From: Adenanthera pavonina
Taxonomy: Eukaryota > Streptophyta > Magnoliopsida > Fabales > Fabaceae
Direction: 5' to 3'
Assembly (NCBI GenBank): GCA_026686845.1
Contig: JAIVEN010000046.1
Location: 124,001 to 188,000, forward strand
DNA length: 64,000 nucleotides
The notes under the pieces are model-generated. The model saw only the letters and a list, made by a program, of their open reading frames with translations. It had not been told where the DNA came from and did no database searches. Positions 42,300-55,432 of this stretch are shown in pieces. Within the stretch, counting starts at the first letter, position 1; every line of letters starts with the position of its first letter. A program made the translations under genes and the position numbers.

Positions 42300-44300
42300 T
42301 CATCATCACGCCATTTAGGCCAAACGATCCAACTTTATGAAAATGCTATGAAAAGCAAAAGAAATCGCAAAATCTCACGAAATTTGCAACATGAAGTGAG
42401 CTAGTGCTTTTATCCGACATACTCACACCAATTTGAGCCTAGGTTGATGAGATGAACACAATCGGATTCCACTTTAACCTCATGTTGTTCGAAAGTTCCA
42501 GGTTTGTAAACATTCACCTGGAAGCTCTAGGGAGGAGAATGCCACAAGATTTGGAAATGTAAGCGAGGTAGGGAGTTTATGCGGCTTATCACAACAATTC
42601 GAGTCTAGTTGGGAGAAACGTGCACAATTCCGATTGTTCATCACGCCATTTAGGCCAAACGTTCCAACTTTATGAAAATGCTTTGAAAAGCAAAAGAAAT
42701 CGGAAAATCTCACGAAATTTGCAACATGAAGTGAGCTAGTGCTTTAATCCGACATACTCACACCAATTTGAGCCTAGGTTGATGAGATGAACACAATCGG
42801 ATTCCGGTTTAACCTCATTTTGTTTGAAAGTTCCAGGTTTCTAAACATTCACCTGGAAGTTCTAGGGAGGAGAATGCCACAAGATTTGGAATTCTAAGCG
42901 AGGTAGGGAGTTTATGCGGCCCACTCACAACAATTCGAGTCTAGTTGGAAGAAACGTACACAACTCGGCTTCATCATCACGCCATTTTGGCCAAACGATC
43001 CAATTTTGTGAAAATGCAATGAAAAGCAAATGAAAACAGAAAATCTCTCGAAATTTGCAACACGAACAGAGCTAGTGAGCTTATCCGACACACTCACACC
43101 AATTTGAGCCTTGGTTGATGAAAGAAAAACAATTGGATTCCGCTTTAACCTCATTTTGTTCGAAAGTTCCAGGTTTCTAAACATTCATCCGGAGGCTCTA
43201 ACGATGAGAATGCCACAAGATTTGGAATTTTACGTGACCTAGGGGGTTTATGCGGCTTACTCACAACAAGTCGAGTCCAGTAGGAAGAAACGTGCACAAC
43301 TCGGCCTCATCATCACGCCATTTTGGCCAAACGATCCAACTTTATGAAAATGCATTGAAAAGCAAATGAAAACAGAAAATCTCTCGAAATTTGCAACACG
43401 AACAGAGCTAGTGAGTTTATCCGACATCCTCACACCAATTTGAGCCTTGGTTGATGAAAGAAACACAATTGGATTCCGCTTTAACCTCATTTTGTTCGAA
43501 AGTTCCAGGTTTCTAAACATTCATCAGGAGCCTCTAAGGAGGAGAATGCCACAAGATTTGGAATTCTAAGTGAGGTAGGGAGTTTATGCGGCTTACTCAC
43601 AACAAGTCGAGTCCAGTTGGAAGAAACGTGCACAATTCGGCTTCATCATCACGCCATTTTGGCCAAATGATCCAACTTTATGAAAACGCATTGAGAAGCA
43701 AATGAAAACAGAAAATCTCTCGAAATTTGCAACACGAACAGAGCTAGTAAGTTTATCCGGCATCCTCACACCAATTTCAGCCATGGTTGATGAAAGAAAC
43801 ACAATTGGATTCCGCTTTAACCTCATTTTGTTCGAAAGTTCCAGGTTTCTAAACATTCATCAGGAGCCTCTAAGGAGGAGAATGCCACAAGATTTGGAAT
43901 TTTAAGCGACCTAGGGGGTTTATGCGGCTTACTCACAACAAGTCGAGTCCAGTTGGAAGAAACGTGCACAACTCGGCTTCATCATCACGCCATTTAGGCC
44001 AAACGATCCAACTTTATGAAAATGCTATGAAAAGCAAAAGAAATCGCAAAATCTCACGAAATTTGCAACATGAAGTGAGCTAGTGCTTTAATCCGACATA
44101 CTCACACCAATTTGAGCCTAGGTTGATGAGATGAACACAATCGGATTCCACTTTAACCTCATGTTGTTCGAAAGTTCCAGGTTTGTAAACATTCACCAGG
44201 AAGCTCTAGGGAGGAGAATGCCACAAGATTTGGAAATGTAAGCGAGGTAGAGAGTTTATGCGGCTTATCACAACAATTTGAGTCTAGTAGGGAGAAACGT
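42300..44300 (+). repeat. ~5373-bp-offset duplication, copy 1 (partner ~47673-49673)
   Basis: The monomer order and variants here recur at an offset of 5373-5374 bp (16 monomers). Examples are CTTATCACAACAATTC with CAAACGTTCCAACTTTATG, then GCGGCCCACTCACAA, then GTTTATCCGGCATCCTCAC with GAGC/CAGCCATGGTTGATG. Individual monomers differ by a few bases. Block edges are approximate. Confidence 0.6.
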
Positions 44301-45647
44301 GCACAATTCCGATTGTTCATCACGCCATTTAGGCCAAACGATCCAACTTTATGAAAATTCTTTGAAAAGCAAAAGAAATCGGAAAATCTCACGAAATTTG
44401 CAACACGAACAGAGCTAGTGCTTTAATCCGACATACTCACACCAATTTGAGCCTAGGTTGATGAGATGAACACAATCGGATTCCGCTTTAACCTCATTTT
44501 GTTCGAAAGTTCCAGGTTTCTAAACATTCATCAGGAGCCTCTAAGGAGGAGAATGCCACAAGATTTGGAATTCTAAGTGAGGTAGGGAGTTTATGCGGCT
44601 TACTCACAACAAGTCGAGTCTAGTTGGGACAAACGTGCACAACTCGGCCTCATCATCACGCCATTTAGGCCAAACGATCCAACTTTATGAAAATGCTTTG
44701 AAAAGCAAAAGAAATCGGTAAATCTCACGAAATTTGCAACATGAAGTGAGCTAGTGCTTTTATCCGACATACTCACACCAATTTGAGCCTAGGTTGATGA
44801 GATGAACACAATCGGATTCCACTTTAACCTCATGTTGTTCGAAAGTTCCAGGTTTGTAAACATTCACCTGGAAGCTCTAGGGAGGAGAATACCACAAGAT
44901 TTGGAAATGTAAGCGAGGTAGGGAGTTTATGCGGCTTATCACAAATATTCGAGTCTAGTTGGGAGAAACGTGCACAATTCCGATTGTTCATCACGCCATT
45001 TAGGCCAAACGTTCCAACTTTATGAAAATGCTTTGAAAAGCAAAAGAAATCGGAAAATCTCACGAAATTTGCAACATGAAGTGAGCTAGTGCTTTAATCC
45101 GACATACTCACACCAATTTGAGCCTAGGTTGATGAGATGAACACAATCGGATTCCACTTTAACCTCATGTTGTTCGAAAGTTCCAGGTTTGTAAACATTC
45201 ACCTGGAAGCTCTAGGGAGGAGAATGCCACAAGATTTGAAAATGAAAGCGAGGTAGGGTGTTTATGCGGCTTACTCACAACAATTCGAGTCTAGTTGGAA
45301 GAAACGTACACAACTCGGCTTCATCATCACGCCATTTTGGCCAAACGATCCAACTTTGTGAAAATGCAATCAAAAGCAAATGAAAACAGAAAATCTCTCG
45401 AAATTTGCAACACGAACAGAGCTAGTGAGCTTATCCGACACACTCACACCAATTTGAGCCTTGGTTGATGAAAGAAAAACAATTGGATTCCGCTTTAACC
45501 TCATTTTGTTCGAAAGTTCCAGGTTTCTAAACATTCATCCGGAGGCTCTAACGAGGAGAATGCAACAAGATTTGGAATGCTAAGCGAGGTAGGGAGTTTA
45601 TGCGGCTTACTCACAACAAATGGAGTCCAGATGGAAGAAGCATGCAC
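43867..45647 (+). repeat. 3357-bp-offset duplication, copy 2 (partner 40510-42290)
   Basis: This partner block carries the same ordered set of rare variants. Near 44478-44600 it has the A-like CTTTAACCTCATTTTGTTCG and CATCAGGAGCCTCTAAGG, where copy 1 has CTTTAACCTGATTTTGTTCG and AATATTCATCAAGAGGC. That suggests replacement of a short tract after duplication. Confidence 0.8.
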
Positions 45648-47672
45648 AATTCGGCTTCATCATCACGCCGTTTTGGCCAAACGATTCAACTTTATGAAAA
45701 CGCTATGAAAAGCAAAAGAAATCGGAAAATCTCACGAAATTTCCAACATGAAGTGAGCTAGTGCTTTTATTTGACATACTCACACCAATTGGAGCCTAGG
45801 TTGATGAAATGAACACAATCGGATTCCGGTTTAACCTCATTTTGTTTGAAAGTTCCAGGTTTCTAAACATTCACCAGGAAGTTCTAGGGAGGAGAATGCC
45901 ACAAGATTTGGAATTTTAAGCGACCTAGGGGGTTTATGCGGCTTACTCACAACAATTCGAGTCTAGTTGGAAGAAACGTGCACAATTCGGCTTCATCATC
46001 ACGCCATTTTGGCCAAACGATCCAACTTTATGAAAACGCATTGAGAAGCAAATGAAAACAGAAAATCTCTCGAAATTTGCAACACGAACAGAGCTAGTGA
46101 GTTTATCCGACATCCTCACACCAATTTGAGCCTTGGTTGATGAAAGAAACACAATTGGATTCCGCTTTAACCTCATTTTGTTCGAAAGTTCCAGGTTTCT
46201 AATCATTCATCTGGAGGCTCTAAGGAGGAGAATGCCACAAGATTTGGAATTCTAAGCGGGGTAGGGAGTTTATGCGGCTTACTCACAACAATTCGAGTCT
46301 AGTTGGAAGAAACGTGCACAATTCGGCTTCATCATCACGCCATTTTGGCCAAATGATCCAACTTTATGAAAACGCATTGAGAAGCAAATGAAAACAGAAA
46401 ATCTCACGAAATTTGCAACACGAACAGAGCTAGTGAGTTTATCCGGCATCCTCACACCAATTTGAGCCATGATTGATGAAAGAAACATAATTGGATTCCG
46501 CTTTAACCTCATTTTGTTCAAAAGTTCCAGGTTTCTAAACATTCATCAGGAGCCTCTAAGGAGGAGAATGCCACAAGATTTGGAATTTTAAGCGACCTAG
46601 GGGGTTTATGCGGCTTACTCACAACAAGTCGAGTCCAGTTGGAAGAAACGTGCACAACTCGGCTTCATCATCACGCCATTTAGGCCAAACGATCCAACTT
46701 TATGAAAATGATATGAAAAGCAAAAGAAATCGCAAAATCTCATGAAATTTGCAACACGAAGTGAGCTAGTGAGTTTATCCGACATCGTCACACGAATTTG
46801 AGCCATGTATGATGAAATGAACACAATCGGATTCCGCTTTAACCTCATTTTGTTTGAAAGTTCGAGATTTCTAAACATTCATCAGGAGCCTCTAAGGAGG
46901 AGAATGCCACAAGATTTGGAATTTTAAGCGACCTAGGGGGTTTATGCGGCTTACTCACAACAAGTCGAGTCCAGTTGGAAGAAACGTGCACAACTCGGCT
47001 TCATCATCACGCCATTTAGGCCAAACGATCCAACTTTATGAAAATGCATTGAAAAGCAAAAGAAATCGCAAAATCTCACGAAATTTGCAACATGAAGTGA
47101 GCTAGTGCTTTTATCCGACATACTCACACCAATTTGAGCCTAGGTTGATGAGATGAACACAATCGGATTCCACTTTAACCTCATGTTGTTCGAAAGTTCC
47201 AGGTTTGTAAACATTCACCAGGAAGCTCTAGGGAGGAGAATGCCACAAGATTTGGAATTCTAAGCGAGGTAGGGAGTTTATGCGGCTTACTCACAACAAG
47301 TCGAGTCCAGTTGGAAGAAACGTGCACAATTCGACTTCATCATCACGCCATTTTGGCCAAACGATCCAACTTTATGAAAACGCATTGAGAAGCAAATGAA
47401 AACAGAAAATCTCTCGAAATTTGCAACACGAACAGAGCTAGTGAGTTTATCCGGCATCCTCACACCAATTTGAGCCTTGGTTGATGAAAGAAACACAATT
47501 GGATTCCGCTTTAACCTCATTTTGTTCGAAAGTTCCAGGTTTCTAAACATTCATCAGGAGCCTCTAAGGAGGAGAATGCCACAAGATTTGGAATTTTAAG
47601 CGACCTAGGGGGTTTATGCGGCTTACTCACAACAAGTCGAGTCCAGTTGGAAGAAACGTGCACAACTCGGCT

Positions 47673-49673
47673 TCATCATCACGCCATTTAGGCCAAACGA
47701 TCCAACTTTATGAAAATGCTATGAAAAGCAAAAGAAATCGCAAAATCTCACGAAATTTGCAACATGAAGTGAGCTAGTGCTTTTATCCGACATACTCACA
47801 CCAATTTGAGCCTAGGTTGATGAGATGAACACAATCGGATTCCACTTTAACCTCATGTTGTTCGAAAGTTCCAGGTTTGTAAACATTCACCTGGAAGCTC
47901 TAGGGAGGAGAATGCCACAAGATTTGGAAATGTAAGCGAGGTAGGGAGTTTATGCGGCTTATCACAACAATTCGAGTCTAGTTGGGAGAAACGTGCACAA
48001 TTCCGATTGTTCATCACGCCATTTAGGCCAAACGTTCCAACTTTATGAAAATGCTTTGAAAAGCAAAAGAAATCAGAAAATCTCACGAAATTTGCAACAT
48101 GAAGTGAGCTAGTGCTTTAATCCGACATACTCACACCAATTTGAGCCTAGGTTGATGAGATGAACACAATCGGATTCCGGTTTAACCTCATTTTGTTTGA
48201 AAGTTCCAGGTTTCTAAACATTCACCAGGAAGTTCTAGGGAGGAGAATGCCACAAGATTTGGAATCCTAAGCGAGGTAGGGAGTTTATGCGGCCCACTCA
48301 CAATAATTCGAGTCTAGTTGGAAGAAACGTGCACAACTCGGCTTCATCATCACGCCATTTTGGCCAAACGATCCAACTTTGTGAAAATGCAATGAAAAGC
48401 AAATGAAAAAAGAAAAATCTCTCGAAATTTGCAACACGAACAGAGCTAGTGAGCTTATCCGACACACTCACACCAATTTGAGCCTTGGTTGATGAAAGAA
48501 AAACAATTGGATTCCGCTTTAACCTCATTTTGTTCGAAAGTTCCAGGTTTCTAAACATTCATCCGGAGGCTCTAACGATGAGAATGCCACAAGATTTGGA
48601 ATTCTAAGCGAGGTAGGGAGTTTATGCGGCTTACTCACAACAATTCGAGTCTAGTTGGAAGAAACGTGCACAATTCGGCTTCATCATCACGCCATTTTGG
48701 CCAAACGATCCAACTTTATGAAAATGCATTGAGAAGCAAATGAAAACAGAAAATCTCTCTAAATTTGCAACACGAACAAAGCTAGTCAGTTTATCCGACA
48801 TCCTCACACCAATTTGAGCCTTGGTTGATGAAAGAAACACAATTGGATTCCGCTTTAACCTCATTTTGTTCGAAAGTTCCAGGTTTCTAAACATTCATCA
48901 GGAGCCTCTAAGGAGGAGAATGCCACAAGATTTGGAATTCTAAGTGAGGTAGGGAGTTTATGCGGCTTACTCACAACAAGTCGAGTCCAGTTGGAAGAAA
49001 CGTGCACAATTCGGCTTCATCATCACGCCATTTTGGCCAAATGATCCAACTTTATGAAAACGCATTGAGAAGCAAATGAAAACAGAAAATCTCTCGAAAT
49101 TTGCAACACGAACAGAGCTAGTGAGTTTATCCGGCATCCTCACACCAATTTGAGCCATGGTTGATGAAAGAAACACAATTGGATTCCGCTTTAACCTCAT
49201 TTTGTTTGAAAGTTCCAGGTTTCTAAACATTCATCAGGAGCCTCTAAGGAGGAGAATGCCACAAGATTTGGAATTTTAAGCGACCTAGGGGGTTTATGCG
49301 GCTTACTCACAACAAGTCGAGTCCAGTTGGAAGAAACGTGCACAACTCGGCTTCATCATCACGCCATTTAGGCCAAACGATCCAACTTTATGAAAATGCT
49401 ATGAAAAGCAAAAGAAATCACAAAATCTCACGAAATTTGCAACATGAAGTGAGCTAGTGCTTTTCTCCGACATACTCACACCAATTTGAGCCTAGGTTGA
49501 TGAGATGAACACAATCAGATTCCACTTTAACCTCATGTTGTTCGAAAGTTCCAGGTTTGTAAACATTCACCAGGAAGCTCTAGGGAGGAGAATGCCACAA
49601 GATTTGGAAATGTAAGCGAGGTAGAGAGTTTATGCGGCTTATCACATCAATTCGAGTCTAGTTGGGAGAAACG
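47673..49673 (+). repeat. ~5373-bp-offset duplication, copy 2 (partner ~42300-44300)
   Basis: This is the second copy of the 16-monomer-offset block. It contains a small local change near 48409-48416 (GAAAAAAGAAAAATCTC in place of GAAAACAGAAAATCTC), a 1-bp homopolymer insertion that breaks the otherwise open minus-strand frame. Confidence 0.6.
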
Positions 49674-52319
49674 TGCACAATTCCGATTGTTCATCACGCC
49701 ATTTAGGCCAAACGATCCAACTTTATGAAAATGCTTTGAAAAGCAAAAGAAATCGGAAAATCTCACGAAATTTGCAACATGAAGTGAGCTAGTGCTTTAA
49801 TCCGACATACTCACACCAATTTGAGCCTAGGTTGATGAGATGAACACAATCGGATTCCGCTTTAACCTGATTTTGTTCGAAAGTTCCAAGTTTCTAAATA
49901 TTCATCAGGAGGGTCTAAGGAGGAGAATGCAACAAGATTTGGAAATGAAAGCGAGGTAGGGAGTTTATGCGGCTTACTCATAACAATTCGAGTCTAGTTG
50001 GGACAAACGTGCACAACTCGGCCTCATCATCACGCCATTTTGGCCAAACAATCCAACTTTATGAAAATGCATTGAAAAGCAAAAGAAATCGCAAAATCTC
50101 ACGAAATTTGCAACATGAAGTGAGCTAGTGCTATTATCCGACATACTCACACCAATTTGAGCCTAGGTTGATGAGATGAACACAATCGGATTCCACTTTA
50201 ACCTCATGTTGTTCGAAAGTTCCAGGTTTGTAAACATTCACCAGGAAGCTCTAGGGAGGAGAATGCCACAAGATTTGGAAATGTAAGCGAGGTAGAGAGT
50301 TTATGCGGCTTATCACATCAATTCGAGTCTAGTTGGGAGAAACGTGCACAATTCCGATTGTTCATCACGCCATTTAGGCCAAACGATCCAACTTTATGAA
50401 AATGCTTTGAAAAGCAAAAGAAATCGGAAAATCTCACGAAATTTGCAACATGAAGTGAGCTAGTGCTTTAATCCGACATACTCACACCAATTTGAGCCTA
50501 GGTTGATGAGATGAACACAATCGGATTCCGCTTTAACCTGATTTTGTTCGAAAGTTCCAAGTTTCTAAATATTCATCAGGAGGCTCTAGGGAGGAGAATG
50601 CAACAAGATTTGGAAATGAAAGCGAGGTAGGGAGTTTATGCGGCTTACTCATAACAATTCGAGTCTAGTTGGGAGAAACTTGCACAACTCGGCCTCATCA
50701 TCACGCCATTTTGGCCAAACAATCCAACTTTATGAAAATGCTATGAAAAGCAAATGAAATCGGAAAATCTCACGAAATTTGCAACATGAAGTGAGCTAGT
50801 GCTTTAATCCGACATACTCACACCAATTTGAGCCTAGGTTGATGAGATGAACACAATCGGATTCCACTTTAAGCTCATTTTGTTCGAAAGTTCCAGATTT
50901 CTAAACATTCACCAGGAAGCTCTAGGGAGGAGAATGCCACAAGATTTGGAAATGTAAGCGAGGTAGGGAGTTTATGCGGCTTACTCACAACAATTCGAGT
51001 CTAGTTGGGAGAAACGTGCACAATTCCGATTGTTCATCACGCCATTTAGGCCAAACGTTCCAACTTTATGAAAATGCTTTGAAAAGCAAAGGAAATCGGA
51101 AAATCTCACGAAATTTGCAACATGAAGTGAGCTAGTGCTTTAATCCGACATACTCACACCAATTTGAGCCTAGGTTGATGAGATGAACACAATCGGATTC
51201 CGGTTTAACCTCATTTTGTTTGAAAGTTCCAGGTTTCTAAACATTCACCAGGAAGTTCTAGGGAGGAGAATGCCACAAGATTTGGAATTCTAAGCGAGGT
51301 AGGGAGTTTATGCGACCCACTCACAACAATTCGAGTCTAGTTGGAAGAAACGTGCACAACTCGGCTTCATCATCACGCCATTTTGGCCAAACGATCCAAC
51401 TTTGTGAAAATGCAATCAAAAGCAAATGAAAACAGAAAATCTCTCGAAATTTGCAACACGAACAGAGCTAGTGAGCTTATCCGACACACTCACACCAATT
51501 TGAGCCTTGGTTGATGAAAGAAAAACAATTGGATTCCGCTTTAACCTCATTTTGTTCGAAAGTTCCAGGTTTCTAAACATTCATCCGGAGGCTCTAACGA
51601 GGAGAATGCAACAAGATTTGGAATGCTAAGCGAGGTAGGGAGTTTATGCGGCTTACTCACAACAAATGGAGTCCAGATGGAAGAAACATGCACAATTCGG
51701 CTTCATCATCACGCCGTTTTGGCCAAACGATTCAACTTTATGAAAACGCTATGAAATTCAAAAGAAATCGGAAAATCTCACGAAATTTCCAACATGAAGT
51801 GAGCTAGTGCTTTTATTTGACATACTCACACCAATTGGAGCCTAGGTTGATGAAATGAACACAATCGGATTCCGGTTTAACCTCATTTTGTTTGAAAGTT
51901 CCAGGTTTCTAAACATTCACCAGGAAGTTCTAGGGAGGAGAATGCCACAAGATTTGGAATTTAAAGCGACCTAGGGGGTTTATGCGGCTTACTCACAACA
52001 ATTCGAGTCTAGTTGGGAGAAACGTGCACAATTCCGATTGTTCATCACGCCATTTAGGCCAAACGATCCAACTTTATGAAAATGCTTTGAAAAGCAAAAG
52101 AAATCGGAAAATCTCACGAAATTTGCAACATGAAGTGAGCTAGTGCTTTAATCCGACATACTCACACCAATTTGAGCCTAGGTTGATGAGATGAACACAA
52201 TCGGATTCCACTTTAACCTCATGTTGTTCGAAAGTTCCAGGTTTGTAAACATTCACCAGGAAGCTCTGGGGAGGAGAATGCCACAAGATTTGGAAATGTA
52301 AGCGAGGTAGAGAGTTTAT

Positions 52320-52654
52320 GCGGCTTATCACAACAATTCGAGTCTAGTTGGGAGAAACGTGCACAATTCCGATTGTTCATCACGCCATTTAGGCCAAACG
52401 ATCCAACTTTATGAAAATGCTTTGAAAAGCAAAAGAAATCGGAAAATCTCACGAAATTTGCAACATGAAGTGAGCTAGTGCTTTAATCCGACATACTCAC
52501 ACCAATTTGAGCCTAGGTTGATGAGATGAACACAATTGGATTCCGCTTTAACCTGATTTTGTTCGAAAGTTCCAAGTTTCTAAATATTCATCAGGAGGGT
52601 CTAAGGAGGAGAATGCAACAAGATTTGGAAATGAAAGCGAGGTAGGGAGTTTTT
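52320..52654 (+). repeat. Representative C-subfamily monomer (335 bp)
   Basis: C-type monomers begin GCGGCTTATCACAACAATTC, one base shorter than the A/B form GCGGCTTACTCACAAC, so they are 335 bp long. They carry TTGGGAGAAACGTGCAC, TCCGATTGTTCATCACG and GAGCCTAGGTTGATGAGATG. The monomer before a C copy typically ends GGAAATGTAAGCGAGGTAGAGAG. C copies are scattered from about 31.8 kb to 54.3 kb, with one isolated copy at 24116-24450. Confidence 0.8.
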
Positions 52655-54609
52655 GCGGCTTACTCATAACAATTCGAGTCTAGTTGGGAGAAACTTGCAC
52701 AACTCGGCCTCATCATCACGCCATTTTGGCCAAACAATCCAACTTTATGAAAATGCTATGAAAAGCAAATGAAATCGCAAAATCTCGCGAAATTTGCAAC
52801 ATGAAGTAAGCTAGTGGTTTTATCCGACATACTCACACCAATTTGAGCCTAGGTTGATGAGATGAACACAATCGGATTCCACTTTAACCTCATGTTGTTC
52901 GAAAGTTCCAGGTTTGTAAACATTCACCAGGAAGCTCTAGGGAGGAGAATGCCACAAGATTTGGAAATGTAAGCGAGGTAGAGAGTTTATGCGGCTGATC
53001 CCAACAATTCGAGTCTAGTTGGGAGAAACGTGCACAATTCCGATTGTTCATCACGCCATTTAGGCCAAACGATCCAACTTTATGAAAATGCTTTGAAAAG
53101 CAAAAGAAATCGGAAAATCTCACGAAATTTGCAACATGAAGTGAGCTAGTGCTTTAATCCGACATACTCACACCAATTTCAGCCTAGGTTGATGAGATGA
53201 ACACAATCGGATTCCGCTTTAACCTGATTTTGTTCGAAAGTTCCAAGTTTCTAAATATTCATCAGGAGGCTCTAGGGAGGAGAATGCAACAAGATTTGGA
53301 AATGAAAGCGAGGTAGGGAGTTTATGCGGCTTACTCATAACAATTCGAGTCTAGTTGGGAGAAATGTGCACAACTCGGCCTCATCATCACGCCATTTTGG
53401 CCAAACAATCCAACTTTATGAAAATGCATTGAAAAGCAAAAGAAATCGCAAAATCTCACGAAATTTGCAACATGAAGTGAGCTAGTGCTTTAATCCGACA
53501 TACTCACACCAATTTGAGCCTAGGTTGATGAGATGAACACAATCGGATTCCACTTTAAGCTCATTTTGTTCGAAAGTTCCAGGTTTCTAAACATTCACCA
53601 GGAAGCTCTAGGGAGGAGAATGCCACAAGATTTGGAAATGTAAGCGAGGTAGGGAGTTTATGCGGCTTACTCACAACAATTCGAGTCTAGTTGGGAGAAA
53701 CGTGCACAATTCCGATTGTTCATCACGCCGTTTAGGCCAAACGATCCAACTTTATGAAAATGCTTTGAAAAGCAAATGAAATCGGAAAATCTCACGAAAT
53801 TTGCAACATGAAGTGAGCTAGTGCTTTTATCCGACATTCTCACACCAATTTGAGCCTAGGTTGATGAGATGAACACAATCGGATTCCACTTTAAGCTCAT
53901 TTTGTTCGAAAGTTCCAGGTTTCTAAACATTCACCAGGAAGCTCTAGGGAGGAGAATGCCACAAGATTTGGAAATGTAAGCGAGGTAGGGAGTTTATGCG
54001 GCTTACTCACAACAATTCGAGTCTAGTTGGGAGAAACGTGCACAATTCCGATTGTTCATCACGCCATTTAGGCCAAACGATCCAACTTTATGAAAATGCT
54101 TTGAAAAGCAAATGAAATCGGAAAATCTCACGAAATTTGCAACATGAAGTGAGCTAGTGCTTTTATCCGACATACTCACACCAATTTTTAGTGTAGGTTG
54201 ATGAGATGAACACAATCGGATTCCGCTTTAACCTGATTTTGTTCGAAAGTTCCAAGTTTCTAAACATTCATCAGGAGGCTCTAAGGAGGAGAATGCAACA
54301 AGATTTGGAAATGAAAGCGAGGTAGGGAGTTTATGCGGCTTACTCACAACAATTCGAGTCTAGTTGGAAGAAACATGTACAATTCGGCTTCATCATCACG
54401 CCATTTTGGCCAAACGATCCAACTTTATGAAAATGCTATGAAAAGCAAAAGAAATCGGAAAATCTCACGAAATTTGCAACATGAAGTGAGCTAGTGCTAT
54501 TATCCGACATACTCACACCAATTTGACCCTAGGTTGGTGAAATGAACATAATCGGATTCCGGTTTAACCTCATTTTGTTTGAAAGTTCCAGGTTTCTAAA
54601 CATTCACGA

Positions 54610-54614
54610 GGAAG
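54610..54614. repeat. Target site duplication, left copy (GGAAG)
   Basis: GGAAG abuts the left LTR and is repeated at 59590-59594. The uninterrupted satellite site elsewhere reads CACCAGGAAGTTCTAGGG, so the duplicated pentamer is native satellite sequence. Confidence 0.95.
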
Positions 54615-55432
54615 TGATATGTGAACCCTTGTGGAACCCGTCCAAAGAACTCACTTTAATGTATATGACACCCAGATCTTTGCAATTGCAAGGAACACGA
54701 AAAACTAAAAAATAGACAGCAAGTAGAAAGTAGAAAAGATATGTTGGTCGAAGTGAATTAGAACCCAAGAGAACCGGTCTCTTGAACCCTAGTTCCGGTG
54801 ACGCCACAAGGATTGACCAATTCCTTGATAAGTCATAGTTTTATCATAGCACTCAAAGAACGCAAGATAAACTCACAAGTCTGAAACTTTAATTATCCAA
54901 ATCCTAAAAAACGTACATAATAGTTAGCCTTAAATAGGCAAGGTAAAATCTAATCTAATAAGCCTAAAAACCCTAATTAATTTGGGCCCAAGTAGTCCTA
55001 ATAGGATTAGAAGACTTTGGGCTCAAATAATACTCCTATTGGACCTAGAAAACTAATAAAAATAGAGCCCTAAAATAAAATAACGAAAATTCATTAAAAA
55101 AATAATAAAATAATACCTAAGCCCTTATAAACATGCCACCACATTAATGAAATCACATGTTTGGCACATGACATGTTTATTTACAAGTTGGGCCATCACA
55201 AAGACTATTAATTAAGCAATTGGGCTTTATTAATCACTTAAGTTTAGCCCATAATTAATAAAAACGAAATTAACACTAATTAAGCCCAATAATACTTAAG
55301 TCACATGCTATTTTAATGAAGCACATGATCTTTTAAGTAATCTCTTCCAATGGGCTTCTTTTGGGCTTGAATCTTTCCAAGTGATAAGGCCTTCTACCAT
55401 GTTCCTGAATTTGTCCAAGCCATCCTCTATCA
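54615..55432 (-). repeat. 3' LTR (818 bp)
   Basis: This partner LTR has minus-strand ends TGATAGAGG and TTCACATATCA. About 2% divergence from the 5' LTR indicates modest age. With the commonly used plant LTR rate of 1.3e-8 substitutions per site per year, this is of the order of 0.7-0.8 million years; the rate is an assumption. As the downstream LTR it could read out leftwards into the satellite. Confidence 0.95.

Larger units (their letters stand above)
1..54614 (+). repeat. 336-bp tandem satellite array, left arm
   Basis: Uninterrupted head-to-tail satellite. The landmark GCGGCTTACTCACAACAA recurs every 335-337 bp throughout (for example 8658, 8994, 9330, 15715, 16051, 16387), so about 162 copies fit here. 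No inversion and no foreign insertion is seen before 54614. Copies differ by scattered substitutions and rare 1-6 bp indels. Diagnostic bases sort them into subfamilies A, B and C. No gene is supported anywhere in this stretch; the recurring short minus-strand open frames are by-products of the repeat. A plant centromeric, pericentromeric or knob satellite is the natural interpretation. The strand label is arbitrary and records only that all copies share one orientation. Confidence 0.98.

Noticed and set aside
43702..43905. Plus-strand 67-codon open frame inside the satellite
   Set aside because: It exists in one monomer only, because of two local base changes (GCTAGTAAGTT and TTTCAGCC). It is a chance frame in repeat DNA.
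52140..52331. Alternative 63-codon minus-strand frame (begins MISRINSLPRLHF)
   Set aside because: It arises from a single-base change in one C-type monomer in a different frame. It is not repeated and has no supporting feature.
1..54614. CENP-B-box-like site in the satellite
   Set aside because: I looked for TTCGNNNNANNCGGG. The TTCGAGTCTAGTTGG and TTCGAAAGTTCCAGG strings share only the TTCG start and lack the required A and CGGG, so no box is claimed.
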